In this document: positions 44,725 to 53,810 of the stretch, piece by piece
Layout of the letters: every line of letters begins with the position of its first letter
Position numbering within the stretch: position 1 is the first letter of the stretch
Source of the DNA: Bacteroidota bacterium
GTDB lineage: Bacteria > Bacteroidota > Bacteroidia > Chitinophagales > Chitinophagaceae
DNA length: 64,000 nt
Assembly (NCBI GenBank): GCA_023428755.1
Contig: JAEYWX010000027.1
Location: 186,001-250,000 of the forward strand
Direction of reading: 5' to 3'
Notes under the pieces: generated by a model
What the model saw: the letters and a program-made list of their open reading frames with translations, nothing else
Databases searched by the model: none
Told to the model about the DNA's origin: nothing
Program-made: the position numbers and the translations under genes

Positions 44725-47700
44725 TTAAAAGTTCACATTAATACCTGCTGTATAAATAACCGGGATGGGGCCATCGCCATTATCAATACCAAACTGTGTT
44801 GGGCTTCCACCAAATTCAGGACTGTAACCGGAATTACGCTTCCATGTTTTCAAGTTTTGAACGTTGGCGAAAATGCGGAAGCTCTTAATGTTTACTTTCC
44901 GCAACGCATCTGTGTTGAGATTGTAACCTACCTGCAGGTTTCTGATACGGAAGAAACTTCCATCTTCCACACCGTATGTAGATGGCAAACGGTTGATGGG
45001 GCGGCTTGATACTGCGGGTTCAAAGTTAGAAGTACCTTCACCTGTCCAACGGTTAAGTCGGAATGTTGGATAGTTAAATCTTGTAAACGGCAATTCTGAA
45101 CTTCCCCAGTAGCGGTAAATTTCATTACCATACACACCCTGGAAATCAACACCTGCATCAAAATTCTTATACTTGAAGTTGGTTGATAAGCCGTACATAA
45201 AATCAGGTGTTGGATTACCGATCTGTGTACGGTCATCTGCATCAACTTTACCATCACCATTCACATCTTTGTACTTGAGATCACCGGGCTGATAATCGTA
45301 ACCAACAACAGTAGGTGATCCTAATTTATCAGCATAACTCTGGTATACACCTTCAACAACATATCCAAAGAAGTAACCAATCGGATATCCAACTTGCGTT
45401 ACACTAGGGCGTTCTTCACCCGCATTTAAACGACCATCGGCAGGAAGATCAACTACTTTATTATTAAACGTTGTGATGTTTCCGCTGATGGTAAGTGTAG
45501 CGTCTTTTGAAAGTTGTTGTGTCCAGCTTGATGTAACTTCAAAACCACTGTTCTTCACAGCACCAATATTTCCCAAGCGACTTCCTGTTAAAGGATTCGA
45601 TTCAAACGCTAGAAGATCTTTTGTATTTCTTACATAGTAAGAAGCTTCAACATACAACCTGTTTTTGAGGGCATACATTTCAAAACCAACTTCACTGGCT
45701 GCAATTTTTTCCCAGTTCAGATCACGATCAGCTTCATACTCTCTGGAATTGGAAGCAACCTGGAAGTTTCCAAAGATGGCTGAGTTACCCGCACGGATGG
45801 TTGGATAAGCAGGATAAGGCAGCCCCAATGTATTTTGTACACCTAACGTACCGTGTGACGCTTTGATCTTCAGGAAATCAAAGAAAGTTTGATTGGTCAT
45901 GAAGTCTTCACGTGTTACTTCCCACGCAGCACCCACTGAGAAGAAATTATTCCACTCGTTGTTGGGGAATGCTGATGATCCATCACGACGGAATGAAGCA
46001 TTCAACAAATATTTACCGCCAAAGTTATACAACACACGTCCGAGAAAGGCTGCGTTTGCACGGTCCCACTGATCAGATCCGCCACGTAATGATTGCGGAT
46101 CACCAAATCCATTGCTGATATACCAGAAACGGGGATCGTCAGGAATAGGTGCTCCGGTTGGAGACTGACGAACATTACCTGATACACTTCTGTATTTTTC
46201 TTCGAAAGTGGTGAAACCTGCAGTTGCAGTAAGCCCGTGTTCTCCAAAATCTTTCTTGAAAGTGATCACATGATCCTGTTGAAACTTACTCCAGCGCTGG
46301 TTACTTTGTGAAACAGCTGTAAGTGAGTTGGCAGGTACAAATGTTGAGTCAAGAATTGGATTGTATCTGCTGATAAGCGGATCGTAGTTTCTTGAATCAA
46401 GATTCGACATATCGGCATAGAAAGTAGAACGGAAAGTGAAATTGCGGAAGAAGTTAAACTCAGTGTATACACTTCCCACATTTCTGAATTCAATTCTGTT
46501 TTCTTTATCCCATTTGTTTTCAAGATTCATCACCGGGTTGGCAATTTGTCCGCCTTGTATAGCGAGATCATAGAAAGTACCTTCTGCATTTTGTACAGGT
46601 GTGATCGGTAAAATTCTTCTGGCATCAAACAACAAACCATTCGCCTGGCTAAACGGTAAACGCTGGCGCATGCTGTTTAATGTAAATCCAACTTTAATGT
46701 TCTTTGAAATTTTTAATTCATCATTGATGCTGATGAACATTTTGGTTAAACGCTCATTTTTCACCACACCTTCATCAATGGCATAACCAACGCCCATGTA
46801 AAACTTATTCTTTTCAGTGCTGGCAGTAACACTCAGGTTATTGGTGTTGAAGAAAGCAGTACGTGTCATTGCTTCGATCCAATCAGTATTACCTGTCCAG
46901 GGTGTGTAATCGAAACGCTCATTTAAAGGAACACCGTTGTTCGCCTGTTCTTCATCATACAATGTTTTGAAGCCATTTGCATCCACCATATCAATACGGT
47001 CAACCAGGCGTTTTAAACCAAGTGTTGAACTGAAGTTGACATTGATTTGTCCGGCTTTCGCTTTTTTAGTGGTGATTACAATGGCACCGGTGGCACCACG
47101 AATACCAAAGATAGCGAGTGAGGAAGGATCTTTTAAAATTTCGATCGACTCAATATCATTTGGATTTAAGAAGTCGATATTATCGTTCAGGATTCCATCT
47201 ACTACATACAACGGACGAACCTGTCCGAAGCTGGATGTACCACGTAAACGGATATCGGGTTGTGCGCCCGGCGTACCGCTGTTTACAATGTACAAACCGG
47301 CAACCCGGCCTTGTAAGGAAGCCATTGGGTTGATGTTTGGTTTATCGGCAATGTCTTTACCAGATACTTTTACAATGGATCCGGTAAGGTCACGCTTACT
47401 GGCAGCACCATAACCAATTACAACTACCTCGTCCATTTTGAGCGTAGCCTGTTGCAGTTTTACGTTAATGACCTGCTGGTTGTTTACACTTACTTCCATG
47501 TCTTCATAACCAATGGCAGAAATAACCAACACTGCATTTTCAGGAACGGTTAATGCAAAATTTCCGTTCATGTCGGTTACAGTTCCTTGCGAAGTTCCTT
47601 TAATTGTTACCGAAGCAGATGCAATTCCTTCACCGCTTTCACTGGTAACTTTTCCGGTAACCCGCAGATCTTTTTCATCCGGGTTTGAAGAACGAATGGC

Positions 47701-48039
47701 AACAAGATTATTATCCAGTTGCACATAAGTTAGATTGGTGCCTGCAAACAAACGGCGCATCACTTCCTTGATTTCCAGATTTTCGAAATCAACGGATACT
47801 TTTTGTTTGAGGTCTTTCAGTTTTGAATTGTAGAGAAACCTGAAATCGCCTTGTTTCTGGATGCTGGTAAGCACCTGGGCAATTTCAGCGTTTTGCGTTT
47901 TGAGCGTAATTGTTTGTGCGTTGAGGCCTGCAGCAGCATGAAACGTACACATAACAACAAGCAGGATCGTTAGTTTCATAATCAATAGCGGCTTTTGAAA
48001 GGCATGAAATGCCTTAGCAATCGAAGTCGTTTTTTCCAT
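44725..48039 (-). CDS. SusC/RagA TonB-dependent transporter with STN domain
   Basis: 1104 residues. A signal peptide (cleavage near 41) is followed by a STN (secretin/TonB N-terminal) domain at 42-115, CarboxypepD_reg-like domain at 125-195, TonB box DEVVVIGYG (203-211), plug (about 214-325, ending LYVVDGILND region) and a 22-strand barrel ending in aromatic F. The STN domain is the part that contacts a FecR-type anti-sigma factor. FecR and an ECF sigma factor are encoded just upstream, so substrate binding would signal to transcription. It imports oligosaccharides together with SusD. Confidence 0.96.
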   Translation of the reverse strand: MEKTTSIAKAFHAFQKPLLIMKLTILLVVMCTFHAAAGLNAQTITLKTQNAEIAQVLTSIQKQGDFRFLYNSKLKDLKQKVSVDFENLEIKEVMRRLFAGTNLTYVQLDNNLVAIRSSNPDEKDLRVTGKVTSESGEGIASASVTIKGTSQGTVTDMNGNFALTVPENAVLVISAIGYEDMEVSVNNQQVINVKLQQATLKMDEVVVIGYGAASKRDLTGSIVKVSGKDIADKPNINPMASLQGRVAGLYIVNSGTPGAQPDIRLRGTSSFGQVRPLYVVDGILNDNIDFLNPNDIESIEILKDPSSLAIFGIRGATGAIVITTKKAKAGQINVNFSSTLGLKRLVDRIDMVDANGFKTLYDEEQANNGVPLNERFDYTPWTGNTDWIEAMTRTAFFNTNNLSVTASTEKNKFYMGVGYAIDEGVVKNERLTKMFISINDELKISKNIKVGFTLNSMRQRLPFSQANGLLFDARRILPITPVQNAEGTFYDLAIQGGQIANPVMNLENKWDKENRIEFRNVGSVYTEFNFFRNFTFRSTFYADMSNLDSRNYDPLISRYNPILDSTFVPANSLTAVSQSNQRWSKFQQDHVITFKKDFGEHGLTATAGFTTFEEKYRSVSGNVRQSPTGAPIPDDPRFWYISNGFGDPQSLRGGSDQWDRANAAFLGRVLYNFGGKYLLNASFRRDGSSAFPNNEWNNFFSVGAAWEVTREDFMTNQTFFDFLKIKASHGTLGVQNTLGLPYPAYPTIRAGNSAIFGNFQVASNSREYEADRDLNWEKIAASEVGFEMYALKNRLYVEASYYVRNTKDLLAFESNPLTGSRLGNIGAVKNSGFEVTSSWTQQLSKDATLTISGNITTFNNKVVDLPADGRLNAGEERPSVTQVGYPIGYFFGYVVEGVYQSYADKLGSPTVVGYDYQPGDLKYKDVNGDGKVDADDRTQIGNPTPDFMYGLSTNFKYKNFDAGVDFQGVYGNEIYRYWGSSELPFTRFNYPTFRLNRWTGEGTSNFEPAVSSRPINRLPSTYGVEDGSFFRIRNLQVGYNLNTDALRKVNIKSFRIFANVQNLKTWKRNSGYSPEFGGSPTQFGIDNGDGPIPVIYTAGINVNF

Positions 48040-48066
48040 ACTTTTAAGCTTTGGTAGTATAAAGTA

Positions 48067-48100
48067 GGAAACCGTGTTTTTTATACAGCAAGCGGTTTCC
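48067..48100 (-). promoter_or_regulatory. leader hairpin upstream of susC
   Basis: GGAAACCG (48067-48074) pairs perfectly with CGGTTTCC (48093-48100) across an 18-base AT-rich loop. The structure ends 28 bases before the susC start codon. A second small hairpin lies at 48129-48149. No exact TAnnTTTG promoter was found in this gap, in line with possible use by the locus ECF sigma factor. Confidence 0.4.
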
Positions 48101-48219
48101 AGGTTAAAGAAATATGTACTACTGATACGGGGAATGTTGGCGCATTTCCCGTTCTTTTTTTGCCGCTACTTATGAAGAATTTTGATGTTGGGTCATAATC
48201 AGTTGCAGTTTGGGGGTTA

Positions 48220-49335
48220 TTAAAAAATGATCACAGTATTTCCTTCTATTTTATATTTAAAATCGGTCGTGAACCGTAAACCATCCAGCGCCTGAATAAG
48301 TGTTTCTTTCCGAAAATCACCATTCAACAATTCCTCTTCCAGTTTTTTATTCCGGAAAATGATCTCCACATCATACCAGCGCTCCATTTTATGCGCCACA
48401 TCCGAAAATGCTTCATCTTTAAAAACCAGCTTATTCTGCGTCCAGGATGTTTCAATGGCCACCGCCGTATCGGTTTCAGTATAAGTAAGGCGCTTAATAG
48501 CGATGATAGGTAAGTTCACATTAGGTTTTACTTCATTCTCCGACGCTTCATTCGCTGCCAATTCAGCTGTGTTCAGCAACACCAGTTTTTGATTGGGCTT
48601 CAGCAAATATTTTTCACCGGGTCTGTTCTTTACAAATACTTCCACACTCCCCTGCACCAGACTCGTTTCAACTGTTTTATCTTCCGGATATGCTTTTACA
48701 TTAAACTTTGTACCCAACACTTTTACATCAATACTTGAAGTATGAATGATAAAAGGACGCTTTGGATTTTTGACTACATCAAAAAATGCTTCTCCTGTTA
48801 AATAGATTTCCCGGTTCCCTGTTGTTCCAATTTTTGTATAATCAAGCTTACTGCCCGCATTCAACCAAACAGTAGATCCATCAGGCAATGTAAATTTGGT
48901 GCTGTTGCCATTCTTTGTTACCACTTCTTTGGGAACAGCGGCTTCAGCCGTTACAGTTGCTGCCGTACTTTCTTTTTTTGTGAATACAAAAAAGAGGGAA
49001 ATGCTGATAACAACAGCCAGTGTTGCAAATGCCAGAAACTTGCGTCGGTGCGTTCTAAAAAAAGAGCTGTTGGCTGGTTGTTCTTCTTGCACTTCATCCG
49101 TATGGCCGGGCTCTATTCCCAATGCTTTCATTTTTTGATAATGCAGATGATAGGTTGCTTCTAAGTAATCATTGTCTTGCTCGGCTTCCTGGTTCCAAAT
49201 CGATTGAATGGCTTCCATTTGCCTTGAAAAAGCGGGGTACTGATCGCATAATTCCTTCAGTTCATGCAGCTCCTCATTGCTGGCTTCTCCAGTCAGCTTT
49301 CGGGAAAGTAAATGCCAGATTTTATCTCTGTTCAT
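48220..49335 (-). CDS. FecR family anti-sigma factor
   Basis: 371 residues. An N-terminal cytoplasmic anti-sigma region (about 1-95, starting LLSRKLTGEASNEELHELKEL) precedes one membrane helix (100-118). The periplasmic FecR domain has the characteristic LPDGSTVWLNAGSKL, REIYLTGEAFFDVVKNPKRPFIIHT and LGTKFNVKAYPE motifs, and DUF4974 lies at the C-terminus (FRKETLIQALDGLRFTTDFKYKIEGNTVIIF). It holds the ECF sigma factor inactive until signalled by the STN domain of SusC. It lies between the sigma gene (62-base gap) and susC. Confidence 0.95.
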   Translation of the reverse strand: MNRDKIWHLLSRKLTGEASNEELHELKELCDQYPAFSRQMEAIQSIWNQEAEQDNDYLEATYHLHYQKMKALGIEPGHTDEVQEEQPANSSFFRTHRRKFLAFATLAVVISISLFFVFTKKESTAATVTAEAAVPKEVVTKNGNSTKFTLPDGSTVWLNAGSKLDYTKIGTTGNREIYLTGEAFFDVVKNPKRPFIIHTSSIDVKVLGTKFNVKAYPEDKTVETSLVQGSVEVFVKNRPGEKYLLKPNQKLVLLNTAELAANEASENEVKPNVNLPIIAIKRLTYTETDTAVAIETSWTQNKLVFKDEAFSDVAHKMERWYDVEIIFRNKKLEEELLNGDFRKETLIQALDGLRFTTDFKYKIEGNTVIIF

Positions 49336-49397
49336 GATTGGTATACAGGTAAGGAGTGTGAAACGCAGGAAATCCCCTAAAAGGGTTTCAAGTTTTT

Positions 49398-49979
49398 TTA
49401 ACTTTTCTTCCGAAAAGGAGTACCAACGGCAAGCGCCAGCTTTTTCAATGCAATAGCAAGCTGGTTATCGACTGTTTTTACGGAAATATTGAGCAGGCTG
49501 GCGATCTCTTTGTAGCGCATCTTATCTTCTTTGGCAAGTTTCAGCACCAGCCGGGCACGTGGGGGCAAACTATTAATGGCTGTTTCAATACTGCGAACGC
49601 TTTCTGAAGACATGATCTGATCTTCGGGGCTTTGGTACAGCGAATCCATCTCCACCTCAATTTCATCAATCGAGATTGTTGAGCGTTTATTCAGCTGTTT
49701 TACTTTCCGCACAGCATTGTTTTTTACAGCGATAAAAAGGTAAAGTTGCAGGTCTTCAATTTCGTTGAGGCGGGCACGGTCGTTCCAGATACTGATGAAC
49801 ACGTCTGATACAATTTCTTCGGCAGTCTCTTTTGACTGCACAATGCCGGTTGCAAATCGGGTGAGCGAATTGAACAGGATCATGAACAACTCTTTGTATG
49901 CCGCTTCATCTTCATAAATGGCAATCCTTCGTTGGAGATCCTTTACACTTTTATGTGCTTTCTCGTTTGGCAATGGCAA
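49398..49979 (-). CDS. ECF RNA polymerase sigma factor
   Basis: 193 residues. Sigma region 2 (about 25-95, GIVQSKETAEEIVSDVFISIWNDR) and region 4 (about 130-185, LPPRARLVLKLAKEDKMRYKEIASLLNISVKTVDNQLAIAL) are both present. It belongs to the FecI-like group that pairs with FecR in Bacteroidota. It is the first gene of the 25-kb locus and probably drives susC and the downstream genes. No TAnnTTTG element was recognised in the 147-base gap upstream. Confidence 0.95.
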   Translation of the reverse strand: MPLPNEKAHKSVKDLQRRIAIYEDEAAYKELFMILFNSLTRFATGIVQSKETAEEIVSDVFISIWNDRARLNEIEDLQLYLFIAVKNNAVRKVKQLNKRSTISIDEIEVEMDSLYQSPEDQIMSSESVRSIETAINSLPPRARLVLKLAKEDKMRYKEIASLLNISVKTVDNQLAIALKKLALAVGTPFRKKS

Positions 49980-50112
49980 GTAATTGAATGTAAATTAATT
50001 TTATTTTTCAATACAAGCCAAACTGATTATCGTCAGTCATTTTGAAGCGCACTTATACAATCGCAGGGAAGTAAGATTTGTTTAACCGAACTTTACTTCA
50101 GAATAAAATTCA

Positions 50113-50146
50113 CAAAACAAAACGGGTTGCCTGTTGGCAACCCGTT
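50113..50146 (-). terminator. intrinsic terminator after the helical lipoprotein
   Basis: A perfect 11-bp stem (AACGGGTTGCC at 50121-50131 with its complement at 50136-50146) and a 4-base loop. On the minus strand it is followed by TTGTTTTGTG, 22 bases after the stop codon. Confidence 0.82.
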
Positions 50147-50167
50147 TCCATTTATTTGTTTTCACTA

Positions 50168-50473
50168 TTATTCTTTAATTGCTTCTTTGATTTTTTCGCC
50201 AGCTTTTTTCAAATCTTCTTTTACCGGCTCTACTATTTTTTTCTTTAGTGTATCACCAGCTTTCTCCAACAGTTTACCGCCCTTACTTTGTAAGGTATCA
50301 ATTGCCTCATTCATTTTCTCTTGTCCTTTATCAATCAGGCTGCTGGTATCGGCTGCCTCTGCAGCTTCAGATGCTTCTGATGTTGCTTCTACTTTTTCAT
50401 TGTCTGATTTTTGCTCGTCGCCGCAAGCTGTTAATAAAGAAGCTGCCAGTAAAACAAGAAATACTTTTTTCAT
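50168..50473 (-). CDS. small helical lipoprotein
   Basis: 101 residues with a lipobox (LLTACGDE). After an acidic, Ala/Glu-rich linker (about 22-45), the rest is a long amphipathic helix with imperfect 11-residue periodicity (DKGQEKMNEAI, GKLLEKAGDTL, DLKKAGEKIKEAI), recalling apolipoprotein-like or LEA-type helices. It has its own terminator. Function unknown; a periplasmic membrane- or envelope-associated role is inferred. Confidence 0.8.
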   Translation of the reverse strand: MKKVFLVLLAASLLTACGDEQKSDNEKVEATSEASEAAEAADTSSLIDKGQEKMNEAIDTLQSKGGKLLEKAGDTLKKKIVEPVKEDLKKAGEKIKEAIKE

Positions 50474-50522
50474 TTTCTTTTTTTTAGATGTATGAAAGTT
50501 TAATTGTTAGCAAAAATGATGC

Positions 50523-51833
50523 TTACTTTTTCCGGAAAAACAAACGCATGGGCGTTCCTGTAAAATTAAATGCCTGACGCAATTGATTCTCCAGATAGTT
50601 TTTGTACGGCTGTTTAATATCGTCGGGATGATTGCAGAAAAATGCAAATGATGGAACCGGTGTAGGCAACTGTGTTACATACTTAATACTCACCGGCACA
50701 CCTCGTACCACCGGCGGATGATATGCGTTCAGCGATTTTTGTATCACCTCATTCAACTCAGATGTGGCAATTTTCCGCTGCCTGTTTTCTACTACCTGCA
50801 ACGCTACTTCCAAGGCCTGCATGATGCGTGTTTTTTCAACAGCAGAAACAAACAGCACCGGTACATCATTGAACGGGAGCAAACGCTTCTTTAATTCCTT
50901 TTCATAATCACGTGCGGTATTGGTTTCTTTTTTGATAAGATCCCATTTGTTTACCAGCAACACAATCCCTTTCCCTTTTTTCACTGCCAATGAATAAATA
51001 TTGAGATCCTGTTGTGTGATTCCTTTTTCTGCATCGAGCAACAGCATACAAATATCTGCTTCATCCATTGCACGGATAGCACGGATCACAGAGTAAAACT
51101 CCAGGTCTTCGTTCACTTTTGTTTTGCGACGGATACCTGCTGTATCAATTAAAATAAACTCTTTATTGAAGAGATTATAATGGGTATGAATGGTATCTCT
51201 GGTAGTACCAGCGATATCACTTACAATGGTACGCTCTTCGCCCAGCAATGCATTTAACAAGGATGATTTGCCAACATTTGGCTGACCAATGATCGCAATT
51301 TTTGGAATGGTTGATTCCTGCACTTCAGCCTGATCTTCGGGAATAATAGCAGCAACTGCATCCAGCAATTCACCTGTTCCGCTACCCGTCATACTGCTGA
51401 TGAAGAAAATCTTTTCCATACCTAATGCATAGAATTCACTTGCTTCAAGCAGGCGCTCATGATTATCTACTTTGTTGATGGCAAGGAAAACAGGTTTGGT
51501 TGTGCGACGAAGCACATCGCTCATGGCTTCATCCAGATCAGTAATACCTGTTGAAGCATCGCACATAAAGATCACTGCATTGGCTTCATCCAGTGCAATT
51601 TTTACCTGCTTGCGGATTTCTGTTTCAAAAATATCGGTACTGTCGGGTACAAACCCGCCTGTATCGATCAGGTTAAACGATTTACCATTCCAATCGGCCA
51701 CACCATACTGACGGTCACGGGTAACACCGCTTACATCGTCCACGATCGCTTTGCGCTCCTGTAATAAACGATTGAAAAAGGTACTCTTCCCCACATTGGG
51801 CCTTCCAACAACTGCAACTGTAAAACCTGCCAT
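50523..51833 (-). CDS. der: ribosome biogenesis GTPase Der (EngA)
   Basis: 436 residues, the normal length. Two tandem GTPase domains are present: first G1 GRPNVGKST (8-16), DTGG and NKVD; second G1 GQPNVGKSS, DTAGIRRK and NKWD. A KH-like C-terminal domain (about 350-436) follows. Der is essential for 50S subunit assembly. It lies downstream of era in the same direction but has its own promoter-like element in the 95-base gap. Confidence 0.97.
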   Translation of the reverse strand: MAGFTVAVVGRPNVGKSTFFNRLLQERKAIVDDVSGVTRDRQYGVADWNGKSFNLIDTGGFVPDSTDIFETEIRKQVKIALDEANAVIFMCDASTGITDLDEAMSDVLRRTTKPVFLAINKVDNHERLLEASEFYALGMEKIFFISSMTGSGTGELLDAVAAIIPEDQAEVQESTIPKIAIIGQPNVGKSSLLNALLGEERTIVSDIAGTTRDTIHTHYNLFNKEFILIDTAGIRRKTKVNEDLEFYSVIRAIRAMDEADICMLLLDAEKGITQQDLNIYSLAVKKGKGIVLLVNKWDLIKKETNTARDYEKELKKRLLPFNDVPVLFVSAVEKTRIMQALEVALQVVENRQRKIATSELNEVIQKSLNAYHPPVVRGVPVSIKYVTQLPTPVPSFAFFCNHPDDIKQPYKNYLENQLRQAFNFTGTPMRLFFRKK

Positions 51834-51853
51834 AATAAAACAAATAAAGTGGG

Positions 51854-51881
51854 CAAAAGTACTGAATTAAACAGAAAGCAA
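51854..51881 (-). promoter_or_regulatory. promoter of der (TTG-N17-TACTTTTG)
   Basis: On the minus strand an exact -7 box TACTTTTG (51861 to 51854) is preceded by TTG at 51881-51879 with 17 bases between. It would initiate about 14 bases before the der start codon. Confidence 0.6.
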
Positions 51882-51928
51882 TGGAATGATCGCCTGTTGC
51901 AGTACGCTTACCGGTAAATAAAAAACGA

Positions 51929-52798
51929 TTAATTATACCCGTATTCCTTCAAAAACAGATCACTGTCTCTCCACTTGGGACGAACCTTTACAAACAAGTC
52001 GAGGAATACTTTTGAATCAACAAATTTTTCGATATCCACCCGTGCCTGCGATCCCAGTTTTTTGATCATTTCACCTTTGGTGCCCAGCAAAATTGCTTTT
52101 TGGGTTTCACGCTGCACAATGATATCGGCCGAAATTTTGATGAGCGATTGTTTTTGCTCGTAAGCTGTTACAATCACGGTAGTGTGGTATGGTATCTCTT
52201 CGGAAAAGAGTTCGAATATTTTTTCACGCACCAGCTCCGCTACAAAAAAGCGGGTACTGAGGTCCGTTAGCTGATCTTCTTCAAAGAACGGCTCCCCTTC
52301 CGGTACAAATTCAAGTATGTGGTTGATGAATGTTTTTTTGTTGATACCCGACAATGCCGATACGGCCACCACTTTTTTGCAATACGGCTTGCCTTCAAAG
52401 AAAGCTTTTGCCTCTTCGAGTTTGGCAGTATCAACCAAATCTAGTTTATTCAACACCACTATGGAAGGCACTTTTAATTTGAGCGAAGTAAACAGTTCTT
52501 CATTTTCCTGCCAGTTATCTTTTACATCTACCAGCAGCAACGCCACATCTGCATCTTCCAGTGCACTTTTTACACTGCTCATCATTTTTTCCTGCAACTT
52601 GTACTTGGGATTAATAATGCCGGGCGTATCAGAAAATACCAATTGGTAATCGGCAGTTGTAAGAATGCCTTTGATGCGATGCCTGGTTGTTTGCACTTTT
52701 GATGAAACAATGGCCAACTTCTCTCCCAGCAGCGCATTCATCAATGTGCTTTTCCCGGCGTTGGGCTTACCAAATATGTTTACAAATCCTACTTTCAT
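51929..52798 (-). CDS. era: GTPase Era
   Basis: 289 residues. The GTPase domain has G1 GKPNAGKST (9-17), DTPG and NKLD; a C-terminal KH type II domain (about 205-285) has GTKGEMIKKLGSQARVDIEKF. Era binds 16S rRNA near its 3' end and acts in 30S maturation and cell-cycle control. It lies just downstream of the initiator tRNA and its terminator, and upstream of der, so two ribosome-assembly GTPases are neighbours. Confidence 0.97.
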   Translation of the reverse strand: MKVGFVNIFGKPNAGKSTLMNALLGEKLAIVSSKVQTTRHRIKGILTTADYQLVFSDTPGIINPKYKLQEKMMSSVKSALEDADVALLLVDVKDNWQENEELFTSLKLKVPSIVVLNKLDLVDTAKLEEAKAFFEGKPYCKKVVAVSALSGINKKTFINHILEFVPEGEPFFEEDQLTDLSTRFFVAELVREKIFELFSEEIPYHTTVIVTAYEQKQSLIKISADIIVQRETQKAILLGTKGEMIKKLGSQARVDIEKFVDSKVFLDLFVKVRPKWRDSDLFLKEYGYN

Positions 52799-52802
52799 AA
52801 AA

Positions 52803-52838
52803 GAAGCTGGAAGCTGTTAGCTGCAAGCTACTAGCTAT
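52803..52838. repeat. AGCT-rich palindromic repeat upstream of era
   Basis: A run of overlapping short palindromic words (AGCTGGAAGCTGTTAGCTGC, then AAGCTACTAGCT). It resembles the small inverted repeat at 11141-11191 in style and lies in the era leader. Confidence 0.55.
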
Positions 52839-52842
52839 TGAT

Positions 52843-52874
52843 CAAAAAAAGAAAATCCCCCGCTTTGCGGAGGA
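52843..52874 (-). terminator. intrinsic terminator of tRNA-fMet
   Basis: An 8-bp stem (TCCCCCGC at 52856-52863 with GCGGAGGA at 52867-52874, one G:T pair) and a 3-base loop. On the minus strand it is followed by TTTTCTTTTTTT, immediately after the tRNA. Confidence 0.8.
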
Positions 52875-52881
52875 CTTTTTG

Positions 52882-52953
<72 letters not shown>

Positions 52954-52963
52954 GAATGGACGG

Positions 52964-52995
52964 CAAAAGTAAGGGTATTTTGCATAGCACCCAAA
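52964..52995 (-). promoter_or_regulatory. promoter of tRNA-fMet (TTTG-N20-TACTTTTG)
   Basis: On the minus strand TTTG (52995-52992), a 20-base spacer and TACTTTTG (52971-52964) match the Bacteroidota consensus exactly. Initiation would fall about 4 bases before the tRNA 5' end. Confidence 0.75.
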
Positions 52996-53000
52996 ACAAA

Positions 53001-53025
53001 GAGGCAGAAGTTTTTTTTCTGCCTC
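53001..53025 (-). terminator. probable terminator of the DUF2807 gene pair
   Basis: An 8-bp stem GAGGCAGA (53001-53008) / TCTGCCTC (53018-53025) with a 9-base loop. On the minus strand it is followed by TTTGTTTTGG. It partly abuts the -33 element of the tRNA-fMet promoter. Confidence 0.6.
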
Positions 53026-53055
53026 TCTCTTCCTCATCAGAACATCTATCGAAAC

Positions 53056-53784
53056 TTACTTTGTACGCTTTTTTAAACTTGATGCACCGGAGGTTTTAAA
53101 ATCGCTGATGGAAGCAGTGCCTTTGTATTGTACATCGCTTGCACCACTTGCATCTACTTTCAAATCTTTATTGACGGTTACTTTTACATCTGATGCGCCT
53201 GATGCATCAACACGGCAGTTATCAGACACAAGATCAAAGCCGGTAAAATCGCTTGCACCACTTAAGTCCACATCAAGATTAACAGCCATGCCGGATAATT
53301 TTGAATTGGATGCGCCACTTTGATCCACACTTACACTGCTGTATCGGATCGCTCCTTTTAAACTTGATGCGCCGCTTAGGTCTACTTTCAGATTTGTGCC
53401 GCTGAGAACACCGTCAATCTTAATATCGCTGGCACCGGATATATCCAACTTGTCGATATTTTTTACAGAGATATACGCCTTCAACCGCTTGTTTTCACTA
53501 CTCCATTTCCATACACTTTCATTGTCGTAGGAAATTTGCAGTATGCCATTTACTACATTTACTTTAATGCGGCTTCTGAATTTTTCTTCGCTGGCACTTA
53601 CCACCACAGCTTCTTCATTACTTTGTTTGATGATTACATCAAACGCATTGGAAACTTTGATACCGTGGAAGCTGCTCACTTTGCGAGGCTCAGCATTTTT
53701 ATCATTGATCACCATTACATCCTGTGCAAAAAGGGCTGGTGCTGTTGCAACCAACAAGAGCATTGATACAAAAAACTTTTTCAT
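53056..53784 (-). CDS. DUF2807 (GIN domain) secreted protein with periodic SGAS motif
   Basis: 242 residues with a signal peptide (ending ATAPALFAQD). The rest is a DUF2807/putative auto-transporter adhesin head GIN domain, expected to fold as a right-handed beta-helix. The motif SGAS occurs seven times at about 18-21-residue spacing (DISGASD, DLSGASS, DQSGASN, DLSGASD, DASGASD twice, KTSGASS), matching one helix turn per repeat. Function unknown; surface or periplasmic location is expected. It lies 26 bases after a second DUF2807 gene, a likely ancient tandem duplication. Confidence 0.88.
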   Translation of the reverse strand: MKKFFVSMLLLVATAPALFAQDVMVINDKNAEPRKVSSFHGIKVSNAFDVIIKQSNEEAVVVSASEEKFRSRIKVNVVNGILQISYDNESVWKWSSENKRLKAYISVKNIDKLDISGASDIKIDGVLSGTNLKVDLSGASSLKGAIRYSSVSVDQSGASNSKLSGMAVNLDVDLSGASDFTGFDLVSDNCRVDASGASDVKVTVNKDLKVDASGASDVQYKGTASISDFKTSGASSLKKRTK

Positions 53785-53810
53785 TTGTAATAAGGTTTTA
53801 AATATGACAA

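Noticed and set aside
48129..48149. Hairpin plus T-run read as a terminator for fecR
   Set aside because: The T-run follows the hairpin only on the plus strand, where no gene ends; fecR is transcribed on the minus strand. It was kept only as leader structure.
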